Below, piece after piece: positions 9,413 through 17,464 of a DNA stretch of 64,000 bases. The translations under genes were made by a program, and so were the position numbers. The notes below the pieces were generated by a model. It was not told where the DNA came from. It did no database searches and saw nothing but the letters and a program-made list of their open reading frames with translations. Numbering within the stretch: the first letter of the stretch is position 1; every line of letters begins with the position of its first letter. Source of the DNA: an uncultured Burkholderiales bacterium (GTDB lineage Bacteria > Pseudomonadota > Gammaproteobacteria > Burkholderiales > Burkholderiaceae_C); contig CAIZHQ010000016.1 in assembly GCA_903932865.1 (NCBI GenBank), positions 1-64,000 of the forward strand. The letters run 5' to 3'.

Positions 9413-10321
9413 ATGTCACGCCGCTTACCTCCTCTGAACGCCATCCGTGCCTTTGAAGCAGCGGCACGCCACGGCAGCTTTACCAAAGCGGCTTTGGAAT
9501 TGCATGTGACACAGGGTGCCGTTAGCCATCAGGTCAAGTTGCTTGAGCAGTGGTTAGGAATACTCCTCTTTGAGCGCTTCGGCCACTCTCTGACGCTCAC
9601 ATCGCATGGTCGCAGCTACTTGCATGCGCTAAGCGAGGCCTTGGATGCTGTGGCTAGAGCTACCGAGCGCTTGGGAGCGGGTGTATCTGCTGGCCCCTTG
9701 CGAGCAACGGTTTTACCCTCGTTTGCCAGCAAGTGGCTGATACCCCGCCTAGGGAAATTTCATGCACTACACCCCGAGATTGACCTCCACATCAGCACCA
9801 GTACAGATTTGCATAATTTTTCGTTGAATGCATTTGACATAGGTATTCGTTCTGGCCTTGGGCGCTGGGCAGGCTTGCAAGCAGATTTGATTGCCCACGA
9901 AGCGCTCACGCCAATGCTAAGCCCTGCCCTGGCGGCCAATCAAGCAATGAATCAGCCTGTTGACCTAAGGGGCTTAACCTTGCTCCATGACCAACCAAGC
10001 GACGCATGGCCCCGATGGCTCGTTATGGTCGGGGCAATGGATGTACAAGCGACGCAAGGTCCGAGCTTTAGCGATGCCGCGTTGGTATTGCAGGCGGCCA
10101 TGGATGGGCACGGCGTGGCCATGGGGCGGACATTTTTAGCGGCTAACGATGTTTCATCTGGTCGCCTCGTACAACCATTTTCGCAAACACTCGCCAATGA
10201 CTTTAGCTATTGGCTGGTGTATCCGAAATCGACGGCTGCTAAACCGCGCATTGATGCGTTTCGGTCATGGTTGTTAGCTGAGGCTACTTTGTCTTCGACA
10301 GCCGTATTCAAAGATCTGTGA
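9413..10321 (+). CDS. LysR-family transcriptional regulator (GcvA-like)
   Basis: 302 aa from the ATG at 9413. The N-terminus RRLPPLNAIRAFEAAARHGSF with helix-turn-helix LHVTQGAVSHQVKLLEQWLG is typical of the GcvA-like LysR group, followed by a periplasmic-binding-fold effector domain. An in-frame ATG at 9386 would add nine residues; 9413 fits the family start (MSRRLPP) better, although its GAGG sits very close to the ATG. Divergent from the LysE-type exporter, so the likely job is to sense the exported amino acid. Not known from sequence which one. Confidence 0.87.
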   Translation: MSRRLPPLNAIRAFEAAARHGSFTKAALELHVTQGAVSHQVKLLEQWLGILLFERFGHSLTLTSHGRSYLHALSEALDAVARATERLGAGVSAGPLRATVLPSFASKWLIPRLGKFHALHPEIDLHISTSTDLHNFSLNAFDIGIRSGLGRWAGLQADLIAHEALTPMLSPALAANQAMNQPVDLRGLTLLHDQPSDAWPRWLVMVGAMDVQATQGPSFSDAALVLQAAMDGHGVAMGRTFLAANDVSSGRLVQPFSQTLANDFSYWLVYPKSTAAKPRIDAFRSWLLAEATLSSTAVFKDL

Positions 10322-10375
10322 TTAGAATGCCAATGGGGACTAGGGTTGTCGCAATTCACGATGCTGCATTAATTT

Positions 10376-10528
10376 TTATTTGCTCTTTTCGGCGTTTTTC
10401 TTGAGTCGTAACTTGTAGTTCTGCGACCTAACGCCCAAGACCGTTTTCGCTGCAACGCAGCCATTGAGTCTTAGCCCCAACCATTTGCCGCAGAGATCGG
10501 CAATAAATGGTTCACCCAAACCTAAAGC
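10376..10528 (-). pseudogene. Remnant of a Fis-type helix-turn-helix (sigma-54 regulator-like C-terminus)
   Basis: On the minus strand 50 codons are open between a TGA (10529-10531) and a TAA (10376-10378). The translation contains LNGCVAAKTVLGVRS followed by a Lys-rich tail. This fits the Fis/HTH_8 pattern (NG..xxAAKxLGV...LxxRLKK) at the C-terminus of NtrC-type activators. No start codon, AAA+ domain or receiver domain remains nearby. I read it as the decayed end of a lost regulator; it could also be a chance reading frame. Confidence 0.35.
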
Positions 10529-10556
10529 TCAAAATTTTGGCTACGCCCTTGCGCCC

Positions 10557-10997
10557 TCAGGCACTGCTGTGCGCTGCGATCAAGCTCTCTAGCATGAGCT
10601 TGAGTTGATGCGCCGGGTCTGCACCCAAAGCTGACACCACCTGCGCCTCGTGCGCTTTGGCTTGCTTCAGCAGGGGCTGCACTTTGCGCCGCCCTGCGGC
10701 CGTGAGGCTCACCAGGCTTTGCCGTTTGTCGTGTGCGGCGTCGCAGCGCTTGACCCAGCCGGCGTCTTGCATGCGGCCCACCAACTTGGTCACGGTGGGT
10801 TGTTTGGCCAGCACGATGCTGGCGAGTTCGTTGATGCTCAAACTGTCTTTGCCCGACAGGCTGGCCATGACGCGCCACTCCATCAGGCTGAGGCCGCTGG
10901 CCTCGACCACGGCGTGGAATTCGCTCGAAATCAAATGGCTGGCACGCGCCAGCAAGTAAGCCAGGTAGTCGTCGACAAAGCCTGCCGAGTGGGTCAT
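10557..10997 (-). CDS. MarR-family transcriptional regulator
   Basis: 146 aa from the ATG at 10997, which overlaps the TGA of the upstream flavin reductase by 4 bp. The winged-helix region is visible at LSINELASIVLAKQPTVTKLVGRM followed by the basic wing with DKRQSLVSLT. Translationally coupled to the flavin reductase and divergent from the NicX-like operon, it is the obvious local regulator. The longer upstream reading frame would run inside the flavin reductase and is rejected. Confidence 0.86.
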   Translation of the reverse strand: MTHSAGFVDDYLAYLLARASHLISSEFHAVVEASGLSLMEWRVMASLSGKDSLSINELASIVLAKQPTVTKLVGRMQDAGWVKRCDAAHDKRQSLVSLTAAGRRKVQPLLKQAKAHEAQVVSALGADPAHQLKLMLESLIAAHSSA

Positions 10998-11578
10998 GGC
11001 AGAGGATGGGGCAGTGGTGTGATGGTGCTGAACTGACTGCCCTGGTAAACAAGTGGGGCTGAGCCATCGATGAAGCCGCAGCGTTCCACTTCGCCCACAA
11101 AAATCACATGGTCGCCTTCTTCGTGGCGGCTGCGGTTGTGGCATTCAAACCAGGCCAGCGCCCCATCCAAAATGGGCAAACCCGACTCGCCCAGTGTGTA
11201 AGCGGTGTCGGCAAAGCGGTCGCCCTTGCCGTAGGCAAAGCGGTTGCACAGATCCAGCTGATCGGCGGCCAGCACATTCACCACGTAATGCGTGCCTGCA
11301 TGGAACAGTGGTGCACTGCTGGCGCCTTGCCCCAGGCTCCAGAGCACCAGCGGTGGCGTGAGCGACACCGAGTTGAATGAGCTGGCGGTGATGCCCACAA
11401 AGCTGCTGCTGGCCGAATCGCCTTTGTGTGCGCCTGGTGCGAACGTGGTGATGACGGTCACCCCCGTGGCAAAGCGCGAGAGTGCTTGCTTGAAATGCGG
11501 CGTTTCAAAGTCTGGACTCAGCGCTTTGATGTGAGATGGGGGGGCTTGGTGCATGGGTGGATGATAGTTGAATTGCAT
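10994..11578 (-). CDS. Flavin reductase family (NADH:FMN oxidoreductase, DIM6/NTAB)
   Basis: 194 aa with the family pattern FATGVTVITT near residue 36, GITASSFNSVSLTPPLVLWSL, and a C-terminal HVIFVGEVERCG segment. Such enzymes reduce free FMN/FAD with NAD(P)H and hand it to a two-component monooxygenase. No classical partner lies beside it, but the acyl-CoA-dehydrogenase-fold protein at 13526-14794 in the divergent operon is a candidate. An alternative start lies eight codons downstream (11554). It forms a two-gene unit with the MarR gene. Confidence 0.85.
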   Translation of the reverse strand: MQFNYHPPMHQAPPSHIKALSPDFETPHFKQALSRFATGVTVITTFAPGAHKGDSASSSFVGITASSFNSVSLTPPLVLWSLGQGASSAPLFHAGTHYVVNVLAADQLDLCNRFAYGKGDRFADTAYTLGESGLPILDGALAWFECHNRSRHEEGDHVIFVGEVERCGFIDGSAPLVYQGSQFSTITPLPHPLP

Positions 11579-11588
11579 GAATTTTCAT
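11577..11588. promoter_or_regulatory. Candidate MarR operator in the divergent promoter region
   Basis: An inverted repeat ATGAA-TT-TTCAT lies between the flavin reductase and the NicX-like gene, overlapping the assigned flavin reductase start codon. The region is AT-rich compared with its surroundings. Position and dyad symmetry fit an operator for the adjacent MarR protein, but the arms are short. Confidence 0.3.
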
Positions 11589-11649
11589 ATAAACTGACCA
11601 TTCATGTCTGCAGGTGAACCGTTCAGAGCTGCAGGCCAAGGAGACAAGC

Positions 11650-12735
11650 ATGCTGGTGGAACGAATCGAAAACAGGTGGCTCGCGGCCTTTACCCGCACC
11701 TTCACGCTGTGCAAGGTGCAGCCTGGCGAAGTGGTCGCTATTTTGGCCGAAACCCAATCACGCCGGGTCAACGTGGACTTGGCCCGCCTCGCGCTGGAGG
11801 CCATGGGCGCCCGCGTGTTCGAAGTGACGTTGACGACGCCTGCACTGACTGCCCCCGCGCCCGTGCGTTCCACTGGTGCCAGCGACGCCATCGGACAACT
11901 CGGCCCCGTGGTGGCTGCACTGGCCCGTGCCGACATGGTGGTGGACTGCACCGTGGAAGGCCTGCTGCACGCGCCCGAGTTGCCCACCATCATGAAAGGC
12001 GTTGACGGCCACATGCCGCGTCTGCTCATGGTGTCGAACGAGCACCCTGAAATTTTGGAGCGCACCGTGCCCGATCCGGCGCTCGAAAGCGTGGTGCGTG
12101 CCGCCATGAAGAAACTGCGTACCGCACTGCAGATGCACGTGACGTCTGCTGCAGGCACCGACCTGCGCGTGAACCTGAAGCATGGCGACAAACAAGCGGT
12201 AGTGGGCGGTGTTTGGGGCTTTTGCACCAAGCCGGGCATGGTCTCGCACTGGCCCGGCGGCTTGGCGCTGGCCTTTCCGGCGGCAGGCAGCGTCAACGGC
12301 ACGCTGGTCATGGCGCCCGGTGATGTGAACCTGACGTTCAAGCAATACCTGCGCGACACGATCCGCCTGAGCATCGAGAACGACAGCGTCGTGGCCATCG
12401 AGGGGCAGGGCGTCGATGTGGACATGATGCGCGGCTACTACAAGGCATGGGAAGACGCTGAAGGTCACCGCGCCTGCTATGCGGTGTCGCATGTGGGCTT
12501 TGGCCTGAACCCGGCGGCGCGTTGGGACGCCATGGCGTTCTACGACAAGCGCGACTGCAATGGCACCGAGCTGCGCGCCTTTGCGGGCAATTTTTTGTAT
12601 TCCACCGGGGCCAACGAGGTGGCAGGCCGCCACACGCTGGGCCACTTTGACCTGCCGATGCGCGGCTGCACCATTCGCCTGGACGACACCGTGGTAGTCG
12701 ATGCGGGCCAAGTCGTGAGCGCGTTGCTGGCATGA
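11650..12735 (+). CDS. NicX-like 2,5-dihydroxypyridine 5,6-dioxygenase family protein
   Basis: 361 aa from the ATG at 11650, which has an AAGGAG 6 nt upstream; a GTG at 11614 is possible but lacks a ribosome binding site. It resembles NicX of Pseudomonas putida across the C-terminal two thirds: HWPGGLALAFP, TFKQYLRD, SHVGFGLNP, FAGNFLYSTGANEV and HFDLPMRGC. The three Fe(II) ligands remembered for NicX (two His and one Asp) correspond here to H281, H332 and D334 with nearly the same spacing. NicX opens 2,5-dihydroxypyridine to N-formylmaleamate. The fold is shared with M29-type aminopeptidases, so annotation as an aminopeptidase would be an error risk. The cluster lacks NicC, NicE and NicF, so the real substrate may differ. 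Confidence 0.78.
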   Translation: MLVERIENRWLAAFTRTFTLCKVQPGEVVAILAETQSRRVNVDLARLALEAMGARVFEVTLTTPALTAPAPVRSTGASDAIGQLGPVVAALARADMVVDCTVEGLLHAPELPTIMKGVDGHMPRLLMVSNEHPEILERTVPDPALESVVRAAMKKLRTALQMHVTSAAGTDLRVNLKHGDKQAVVGGVWGFCTKPGMVSHWPGGLALAFPAAGSVNGTLVMAPGDVNLTFKQYLRDTIRLSIENDSVVAIEGQGVDVDMMRGYYKAWEDAEGHRACYAVSHVGFGLNPAARWDAMAFYDKRDCNGTELRAFAGNFLYSTGANEVAGRHTLGHFDLPMRGCTIRLDDTVVVDAGQVVSALLA

Positions 12736-13529
12736 ACGCACCCGCCTTCACCGACGTGGGTTTGCCCACACAACCCGCTGTGGTGTTCTTGCACGGCGTG
12801 GGTGGTGGGCGCCAGGGCTTGGCACCACAGCAAGCGCATGTGGCCGCTTTGGGCTGGCGCAGCCTGGCCTGGGACATGCCCGGTTATGGCGACAGCCCCA
12901 TGGTCACCCCCTATGACTTCGCGCATCTGGCGCAAGCCCTCTGGCAGATGCTGGACGCGACCAACATCGACCAAGCCGTGTTGGTGGGCCACAGCATGGG
13001 GGCCATGGTCGCTCTGCAAGCCTGGACGCAAAAGCCAGAGCGCATCCGTGGCCTGTTGCTGGCCGCCAGCAGCCCAGCTTTTGGCAACACCGATGGCGAT
13101 TTTCAAAAGCTGTTTTTGGCGCAGCGTCTGGCTCCTCTGGAATTGGGCAAAACCATGGGCGACATTGCCGACAAGCTGATCCCCACCATGGCTGCACCCG
13201 GTGGCGATGCCGCCCACACGATCCCGGCCCATTTGAAGTCGGCACACCAAAGCATGTCGGCCGTGCCGATAGCCACTTATCGCGCAGCCCTCCATGCGCT
13301 GGTGCGGTTCGAGCAACGTGCCGCTCTGCCCACCCTCACCGTGCCGGTGTTGTGCTTGGCGGCTGAACACGACCGCACCGCGCCGCCCGCTGTGATGGAA
13401 AAGATGGCGCAAAAAATTCCCGGTGCGCGCTACGCCTGTCTGGCGGGTGCGGGCCATTTGCTGCACTGCGAACAGCCCGAGGCGTTCAACGCCGAACTCG
13501 AAAAATTCCTGAAGGACGTGCAACCATGA
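12732..13529 (+). CDS. Alpha/beta hydrolase, candidate N-formyl-amide deformylase (NicD-like role)
   Basis: 265 aa alpha/beta hydrolase with the nucleophile elbow GHSMGA, an acid residue in AAEHDRTAP and the catalytic His in GAGHLLH. It overlaps the NicX-like gene by 4 bp and the next gene by 4 bp. In nicotinate degradation NicX is followed by the alpha/beta hydrolase NicD, which deformylates N-formylmaleamate. A similar job is inferred here from coupling; direct similarity to NicD is only that of the general fold. Esterase or C-C hydrolase activity is an alternative. Confidence 0.75.
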   Translation: MNAPAFTDVGLPTQPAVVFLHGVGGGRQGLAPQQAHVAALGWRSLAWDMPGYGDSPMVTPYDFAHLAQALWQMLDATNIDQAVLVGHSMGAMVALQAWTQKPERIRGLLLAASSPAFGNTDGDFQKLFLAQRLAPLELGKTMGDIADKLIPTMAAPGGDAAHTIPAHLKSAHQSMSAVPIATYRAALHALVRFEQRAALPTLTVPVLCLAAEHDRTAPPAVMEKMAQKIPGARYACLAGAGHLLHCEQPEAFNAELEKFLKDVQP

Positions 13530-14794
13530 GCGAAGTGCAAGCCCCCTCCACGCGAAGCGTCATGCCGATTTGTGGCGACGACTACCCCCTCACCGAAAAA
13601 CAGCAAAAGCTGATGGCCTTGGCGCGGCAATTGGGCCGCGAGAAGTTCGCGCCCCGTGCTGCGCAACTCGACCGCGATGCGCAGTTTCCGTTTGCCAACT
13701 ACGACGACATGCGCGACTCCGGCCTGCTGGCGCTGTGCGTGCCCGAAGCGCATGGCGGCCAGGGTGCCGACTACGCCACCTATGCGATGGTCTCAGCTGA
13801 AATCGGTCGCTACTGCGGCGCCACAGCACTCACCTTCAACATGCATGTGTGCACCATGCTGTGGAGCGGCTTGTTGTCCGAAGACCTCGAGATGACGCCC
13901 GAGCAACGCGCATCACACCGCCAGCACCAAGCCACGCACTTTGCGCGTGTGGTGAAAGACGGTGCGATTTACGCGCAGCCGTTTTCCGAAGGCGGTGCAG
14001 CAGCGTCAGGCGCTCAACCCTTCGGCACCCTCGCCGTGAAGGTCGCTGGCGGTTGGAAGATCAACGGCAAAAAAATCTTCGCATCCCTGTCAGATGCTGC
14101 CGACTACTTTGGCGTGCTGTGCACCGAGAAAAAAGAGGGCGCTGACCTCTCGCGCCGCGACACGCTGTACCTGGCCATACCCCGCACGGCGCCGGGTTTG
14201 ACGATCGAAGGCGATTGGGACCCGCTGGGCATGCGCGCCACCGTGTCGCGCAATCTTGTTTTCAAAGACGTGTTCGTGCCCGACGACGCCGCGCTCATGC
14301 CGCAAGGCCTGTACTTCCAGGCCGCCAGCCGCTGGCCGCACATGTTCATGACGCTCTCGCCCACCTACATGGGCATCGCGCAAGCGGCTTACGACTTCAC
14401 CGTGGCCTATCTGCGTGGCGAGATTGCGGGCACGGGACCCGTCAAGCGCCGCCAGTTCGCGACCAAGCAGATCGCTTTGGCCGAGATGTTCATCAAACTC
14501 GAGCAAACCCGCAACCTGTTCTTGCGTGCGATTGAAGACGCCAAGGTGGACCCCGCCAAGTCGACCCGCCTGCGGGCCTATGCCGCGCAGTACACCATCA
14601 TGGAAAACGCGCAAGACATCGCCCGCTTGGCCATCCGCACCTGTGGCGGCCAGTCCATGCTCAAAAGCCTGCCGCTCGAGCGCCTGTACCGCGATGCGCG
14701 TTGCGGCTCGCTCATGCTGCCCTGGACGGCCGAACTGTGCATGGACCGCATCGGCCGCGAAGCCCTGTACGAACCCGGCGAAAAAGACGAGTGA
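13526..14794 (+). CDS. Acyl-CoA dehydrogenase-fold flavoprotein, possible group-D flavin monooxygenase
   Basis: 422 aa with the acyl-CoA dehydrogenase layout: LTEKQQKLMALARQ at the N-terminus, WKINGKKIFASLSDAADYF in the middle, and RDARCGSLMLPWTAELCMDRIG at the C-terminus. The usual YEG(T/A) motif with the catalytic Glu is not present; MLPWTAEL stands in its place. Proteins of this fold without that Glu include flavin-dependent monooxygenases such as DszC that use reduced FMN from a separate reductase. A flavin reductase is encoded by the divergent unit (10994-11578). Function as dehydrogenase or hydroxylase is therefore open. Overlaps both neighbours. Confidence 0.75.
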   Translation: MSEVQAPSTRSVMPICGDDYPLTEKQQKLMALARQLGREKFAPRAAQLDRDAQFPFANYDDMRDSGLLALCVPEAHGGQGADYATYAMVSAEIGRYCGATALTFNMHVCTMLWSGLLSEDLEMTPEQRASHRQHQATHFARVVKDGAIYAQPFSEGGAAASGAQPFGTLAVKVAGGWKINGKKIFASLSDAADYFGVLCTEKKEGADLSRRDTLYLAIPRTAPGLTIEGDWDPLGMRATVSRNLVFKDVFVPDDAALMPQGLYFQAASRWPHMFMTLSPTYMGIAQAAYDFTVAYLRGEIAGTGPVKRRQFATKQIALAEMFIKLEQTRNLFLRAIEDAKVDPAKSTRLRAYAAQYTIMENAQDIARLAIRTCGGQSMLKSLPLERLYRDARCGSLMLPWTAELCMDRIGREALYEPGEKDE

Positions 14795-16356
14795 TGTCGG
14801 GCCACGAAGCCAGCCCCATCGCCGCACGCTTTGCGCAGCTCGCGCACTCGAATGGCGCACAGCCCGCCATCACCTTCCGGGGCGACGAGCGCAAGGCCAC
14901 CCAGATCGGCGACAGCACCTTGGCGTACGACTTCGCCAAGTTCTGGCGGCGCGTGCAGCGCGTCACCGCGCACCTGCAATCGACTTGGGGTGTGCAGCCG
15001 GGCGACCGGGTGGCCTGGCTCGGCTTTAACCATGAGCTGCAGCTGGTCTCGCTGGTGGCTTGCGCTCGACTGGGTGCGGTGTTTTTACCGCTCAACTTTC
15101 GCTTAGCGGTGCCCGAGCTGCAGCAAGTCATGCAAGACGCGCAGCCCCGCCTGCTGGTGCACGACAGCCACCATGCCGATGCAGCCCATGCCCTGCACGC
15201 ATCCGACTTGAGGCACACGCATCACGACACGCTGATCGCCTGCGCCTCGCCACGCGATCTGCCATTGCCTGCCGTGCACAGCGACGTGCCGTTGCTGCTG
15301 GTTTACACCTCGGGCACCACGGGTGTGCCCAAGGGCGCGGTGCACACGCAGGCGGCGTTGTTGGCCAACGCCCGAGCCAGTGCCTGGGCGCACGACTTTT
15401 TAGAAGGCGACAAGGTGTTGTCCACGCTGCCGATGTTCCATGTGGGTGGTCTGTGCATTCAGACCTTGCCCGCGCTGCTGGCCGGGGCCCATGTGGTGCT
15501 GCACCCGCGCTTTGACCCGAAGGCGTGGCTCGATGAAATGAATACGAGTCGGCCCACGCTGTCGCTGCTGGTGCCCGCGACCATGCGCGCGCTGTTTGAA
15601 CACCCACGCTGGGCCGAGACGTCGCTCACTTGTCTGCGCGGCATCATGACCGGCTCGTCCAACGTGCCCGTCGTATACCTCGAAACACTGCACGCACGAG
15701 GTGTGCCGGCCGGTCAGGTATATGGCACCACCGAGACGGGCCCTGTGTCCATCGTGCTGCGCTTGCCCGATGCCATGGCGCGCTTAGGCACCTCGGGCTG
15801 GCCGCACCCTGAAGCGCAGGTCAAACTGATCGACACGCAAGGCCAGGAAGTCGGCCCGGGTGAGACCGGAGAAGTCTGCATTCGCGCCCCCAACCTGATG
15901 CGCGGCTACTGGAGCGCGCAAGGTCAAGAACAAGGACAAAGCGGCCTGGGCTTGCAAGACGGCTGGTTCCACTCCGGGGACTTGGGGCAGCGCGCCGAAG
16001 ACGGCTGCATCACCATCGTGGGCCGCAGCAAAGACATGATCATCTCGGGAGGCGAGAACATCTACCCGGCCGAGATCGAAAACCAACTCGTGGACTTGCC
16101 CGGGGTGGCCGAGAGCGCCGTGGTCGGCGTGGCCGATGCCCGCTGGGGTGAAGTACCTGTGGCGGTGTTGGTTCGCAGCCTCGACGCAGCAGGACAAGCC
16201 TTGAGCGCCAAGGCCGTGTTGTCACACCTGCAGACACGCATCGCCCGCTTCAAGTTGCCGCGCCGTGTCGTGTTCATGGACAGCCTGCCCAAAAGCGCCT
16301 TGGGCAAGGTGCAAAAACCCGGCTTGCAGGCTCTTTTGACCGGGACAAACCCTTAA
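14794..16356 (+). CDS. Acyl-CoA synthetase (AMP-forming), long-/aryl-acid type
   Basis: 520 aa ANL ligase with [21 protein letters not shown], the WFHSGDLGQ motif, the [20 protein letters not shown] hinge and the catalytic lysine near the end in [10 protein letters not shown]. The start overlaps the preceding stop by 1 bp (TGATG); upstream in-frame codons lie inside the neighbouring gene and are rejected. It makes a CoA thioester of an organic acid imported or produced by this cluster. The substrate cannot be read from sequence. Its presence in a NicX-type cluster is unusual, because the classical nicotinate route does not use CoA esters. Confidence 0.85.
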   Translation: MSGHEASPIAARFAQLAHSNGAQPAITFRGDERKATQIGDSTLAYDFAKFWRRVQRVTAHLQSTWGVQPGDRVAWLGFNHELQLVSLVACARLGAVFLPLNFRLAVPELQQVMQDAQPRLLVHDSHHADAAHALHASDLRHTHHDTLIACASPRDLPLPAVHSDVPLLLVYTSGTTGVPKGAVHTQAALLANARASAWAHDFLEGDKVLSTLPMFHVGGLCIQTLPALLAGAHVVLHPRFDPKAWLDEMNTSRPTLSLLVPATMRALFEHPRWAETSLTCLRGIMTGSSNVPVVYLETLHARGVPAGQVYGTTETGPVSIVLRLPDAMARLGTSGWPHPEAQVKLIDTQGQEVGPGETGEVCIRAPNLMRGYWSAQGQEQGQSGLGLQDGWFHSGDLGQRAEDGCITIVGRSKDMIISGGENIYPAEIENQLVDLPGVAESAVVGVADARWGEVPVAVLVRSLDAAGQALSAKAVLSHLQTRIARFKLPRRVVFMDSLPKSALGKVQKPGLQALLTGTNP

Positions 16357-16441
16357 AAACAGCCGCTTTTTTCGCTTTTCTGCCAAGGTTGGCGGGCCTG
16401 CATGGCATCATCATTTGATCCATCAAAACAAGGAGATACGC

Positions 16442-17464
16442 ATGCTTCAAATCGCCCGCAAACTTTCACGTTCACTCACCCGCCGCCCTGTTCTGGGCAT
16501 GGCGGCCGCTGTTCTTTTGTCGACCACGTCTGCAGCCTGGGCGCAAACCGCCTGGCCCAACAAGCCCGTCAAAATCGTCGTGCCCTTCGCCCCTGGCGGT
16601 ACCACCGACATCCTGGCCCGCGCCATCGCACCCGATTTGAGCAAAGCTTTTGGCCAGCAATTTGTCATCGAAAACAAAGGTGGCGCAGGGGGCAACCTCG
16701 GCGCTGAAATTGTGTCCAAATCGGCTGGCGACGGCTATACCCTGCTCATGGGCACGGTGGGCACACATGGCATCAACCGCGCCTTGTATGCCAAGCTGCC
16801 CTACGACCCCTTCAAGGACTTTGCGCCGATCACCTTGGTCGCGGGTGTGCCCAACGTGATGGTGATCAACGCCGAAAAAGCGGCCGCCAACAAGATCAAC
16901 ACCGTCAACGACTTCATCAAGTACGCCAAGGCCAACCCTGGCAAGCTGAACATGGCTTCCAGCGGCAATGGCACCTCCATCCATTTGGCCGGTGAGTTGT
17001 TCAAGTCCCAGACCGGCACTTTCATGGCGCACATTCCTTACCGGGGCTCTGCGCCTGCGCTGCTGGATTTGTCGGGCGGCAACATGGACGTGATGTTTGA
17101 CAACCTACCTTCCGCCATCCCGCTGATCAAAGGGGGCAAGCTCAAAGCCTTGGCCGTGACCAGCAGCCAGCGTTCTGCAGCCATGCCTGAATTGCCGACA
17201 GTGGAAGAGGCTGCCGGGCTCAAAGGTTTTGAGGCCAGCAGCTGGTTTGGTTTGTTGGCCCCCGCGGGCACGCCTGCCGATGTGGTCAGCCGTATTCAGC
17301 AAGAGGTTGCCAAATCGTTGGCTACCCCTGCCATGAAAGAGCGCTTGGCTACGCTGGGTGCGATCCCCAGCGGCAACACCCCCGCGCAATTCGCCGAGCA
17401 CATTGATCGCGAGCACAAGAAGTGGGCCGAAGTCGTCAAGGCCTCGGGCGCCAAGGTGGACTGA
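16442..17464 (+). CDS. Bug/TctC-family tripartite tricarboxylate transporter receptor
   Basis: 340 aa periplasmic binding protein. It has a signal peptide with twin basic start and hydrophobic core, cleaved after AWA (about residue 35), then the family hallmark [25 protein letters not shown] lies 6 nt before ATG 16442. Such receptors are very abundant in Comamonadaceae and bind carboxylates or aromatic acids, usually working with TctAB membrane proteins, which are not in this window. Within this operon it probably captures the growth substrate of the NicX-like pathway. Confidence 0.88.
   Translation: MLQIARKLSRSLTRRPVLGMAAAVLLSTTSAAWAQTAWPNKPVKIVVPFAPGGTTDILARAIAPDLSKAFGQQFVIENKGGAGGNLGAEIVSKSAGDGYTLLMGTVGTHGINRALYAKLPYDPFKDFAPITLVAGVPNVMVINAEKAAANKINTVNDFIKYAKANPGKLNMASSGNGTSIHLAGELFKSQTGTFMAHIPYRGSAPALLDLSGGNMDVMFDNLPSAIPLIKGGKLKALAVTSSQRSAAMPELPTVEEAAGLKGFEASSWFGLLAPAGTPADVVSRIQQEVAKSLATPAMKERLATLGAIPSGNTPAQFAEHIDREHKKWAEVVKASGAKVD

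Noticed and set aside
11614..11649. GTG start 12 codons upstream for the NicX-like gene
   Set aside because: No ribosome binding site; AAGGAG with correct spacing precedes ATG 11650, and NicX family N-termini are shorter.
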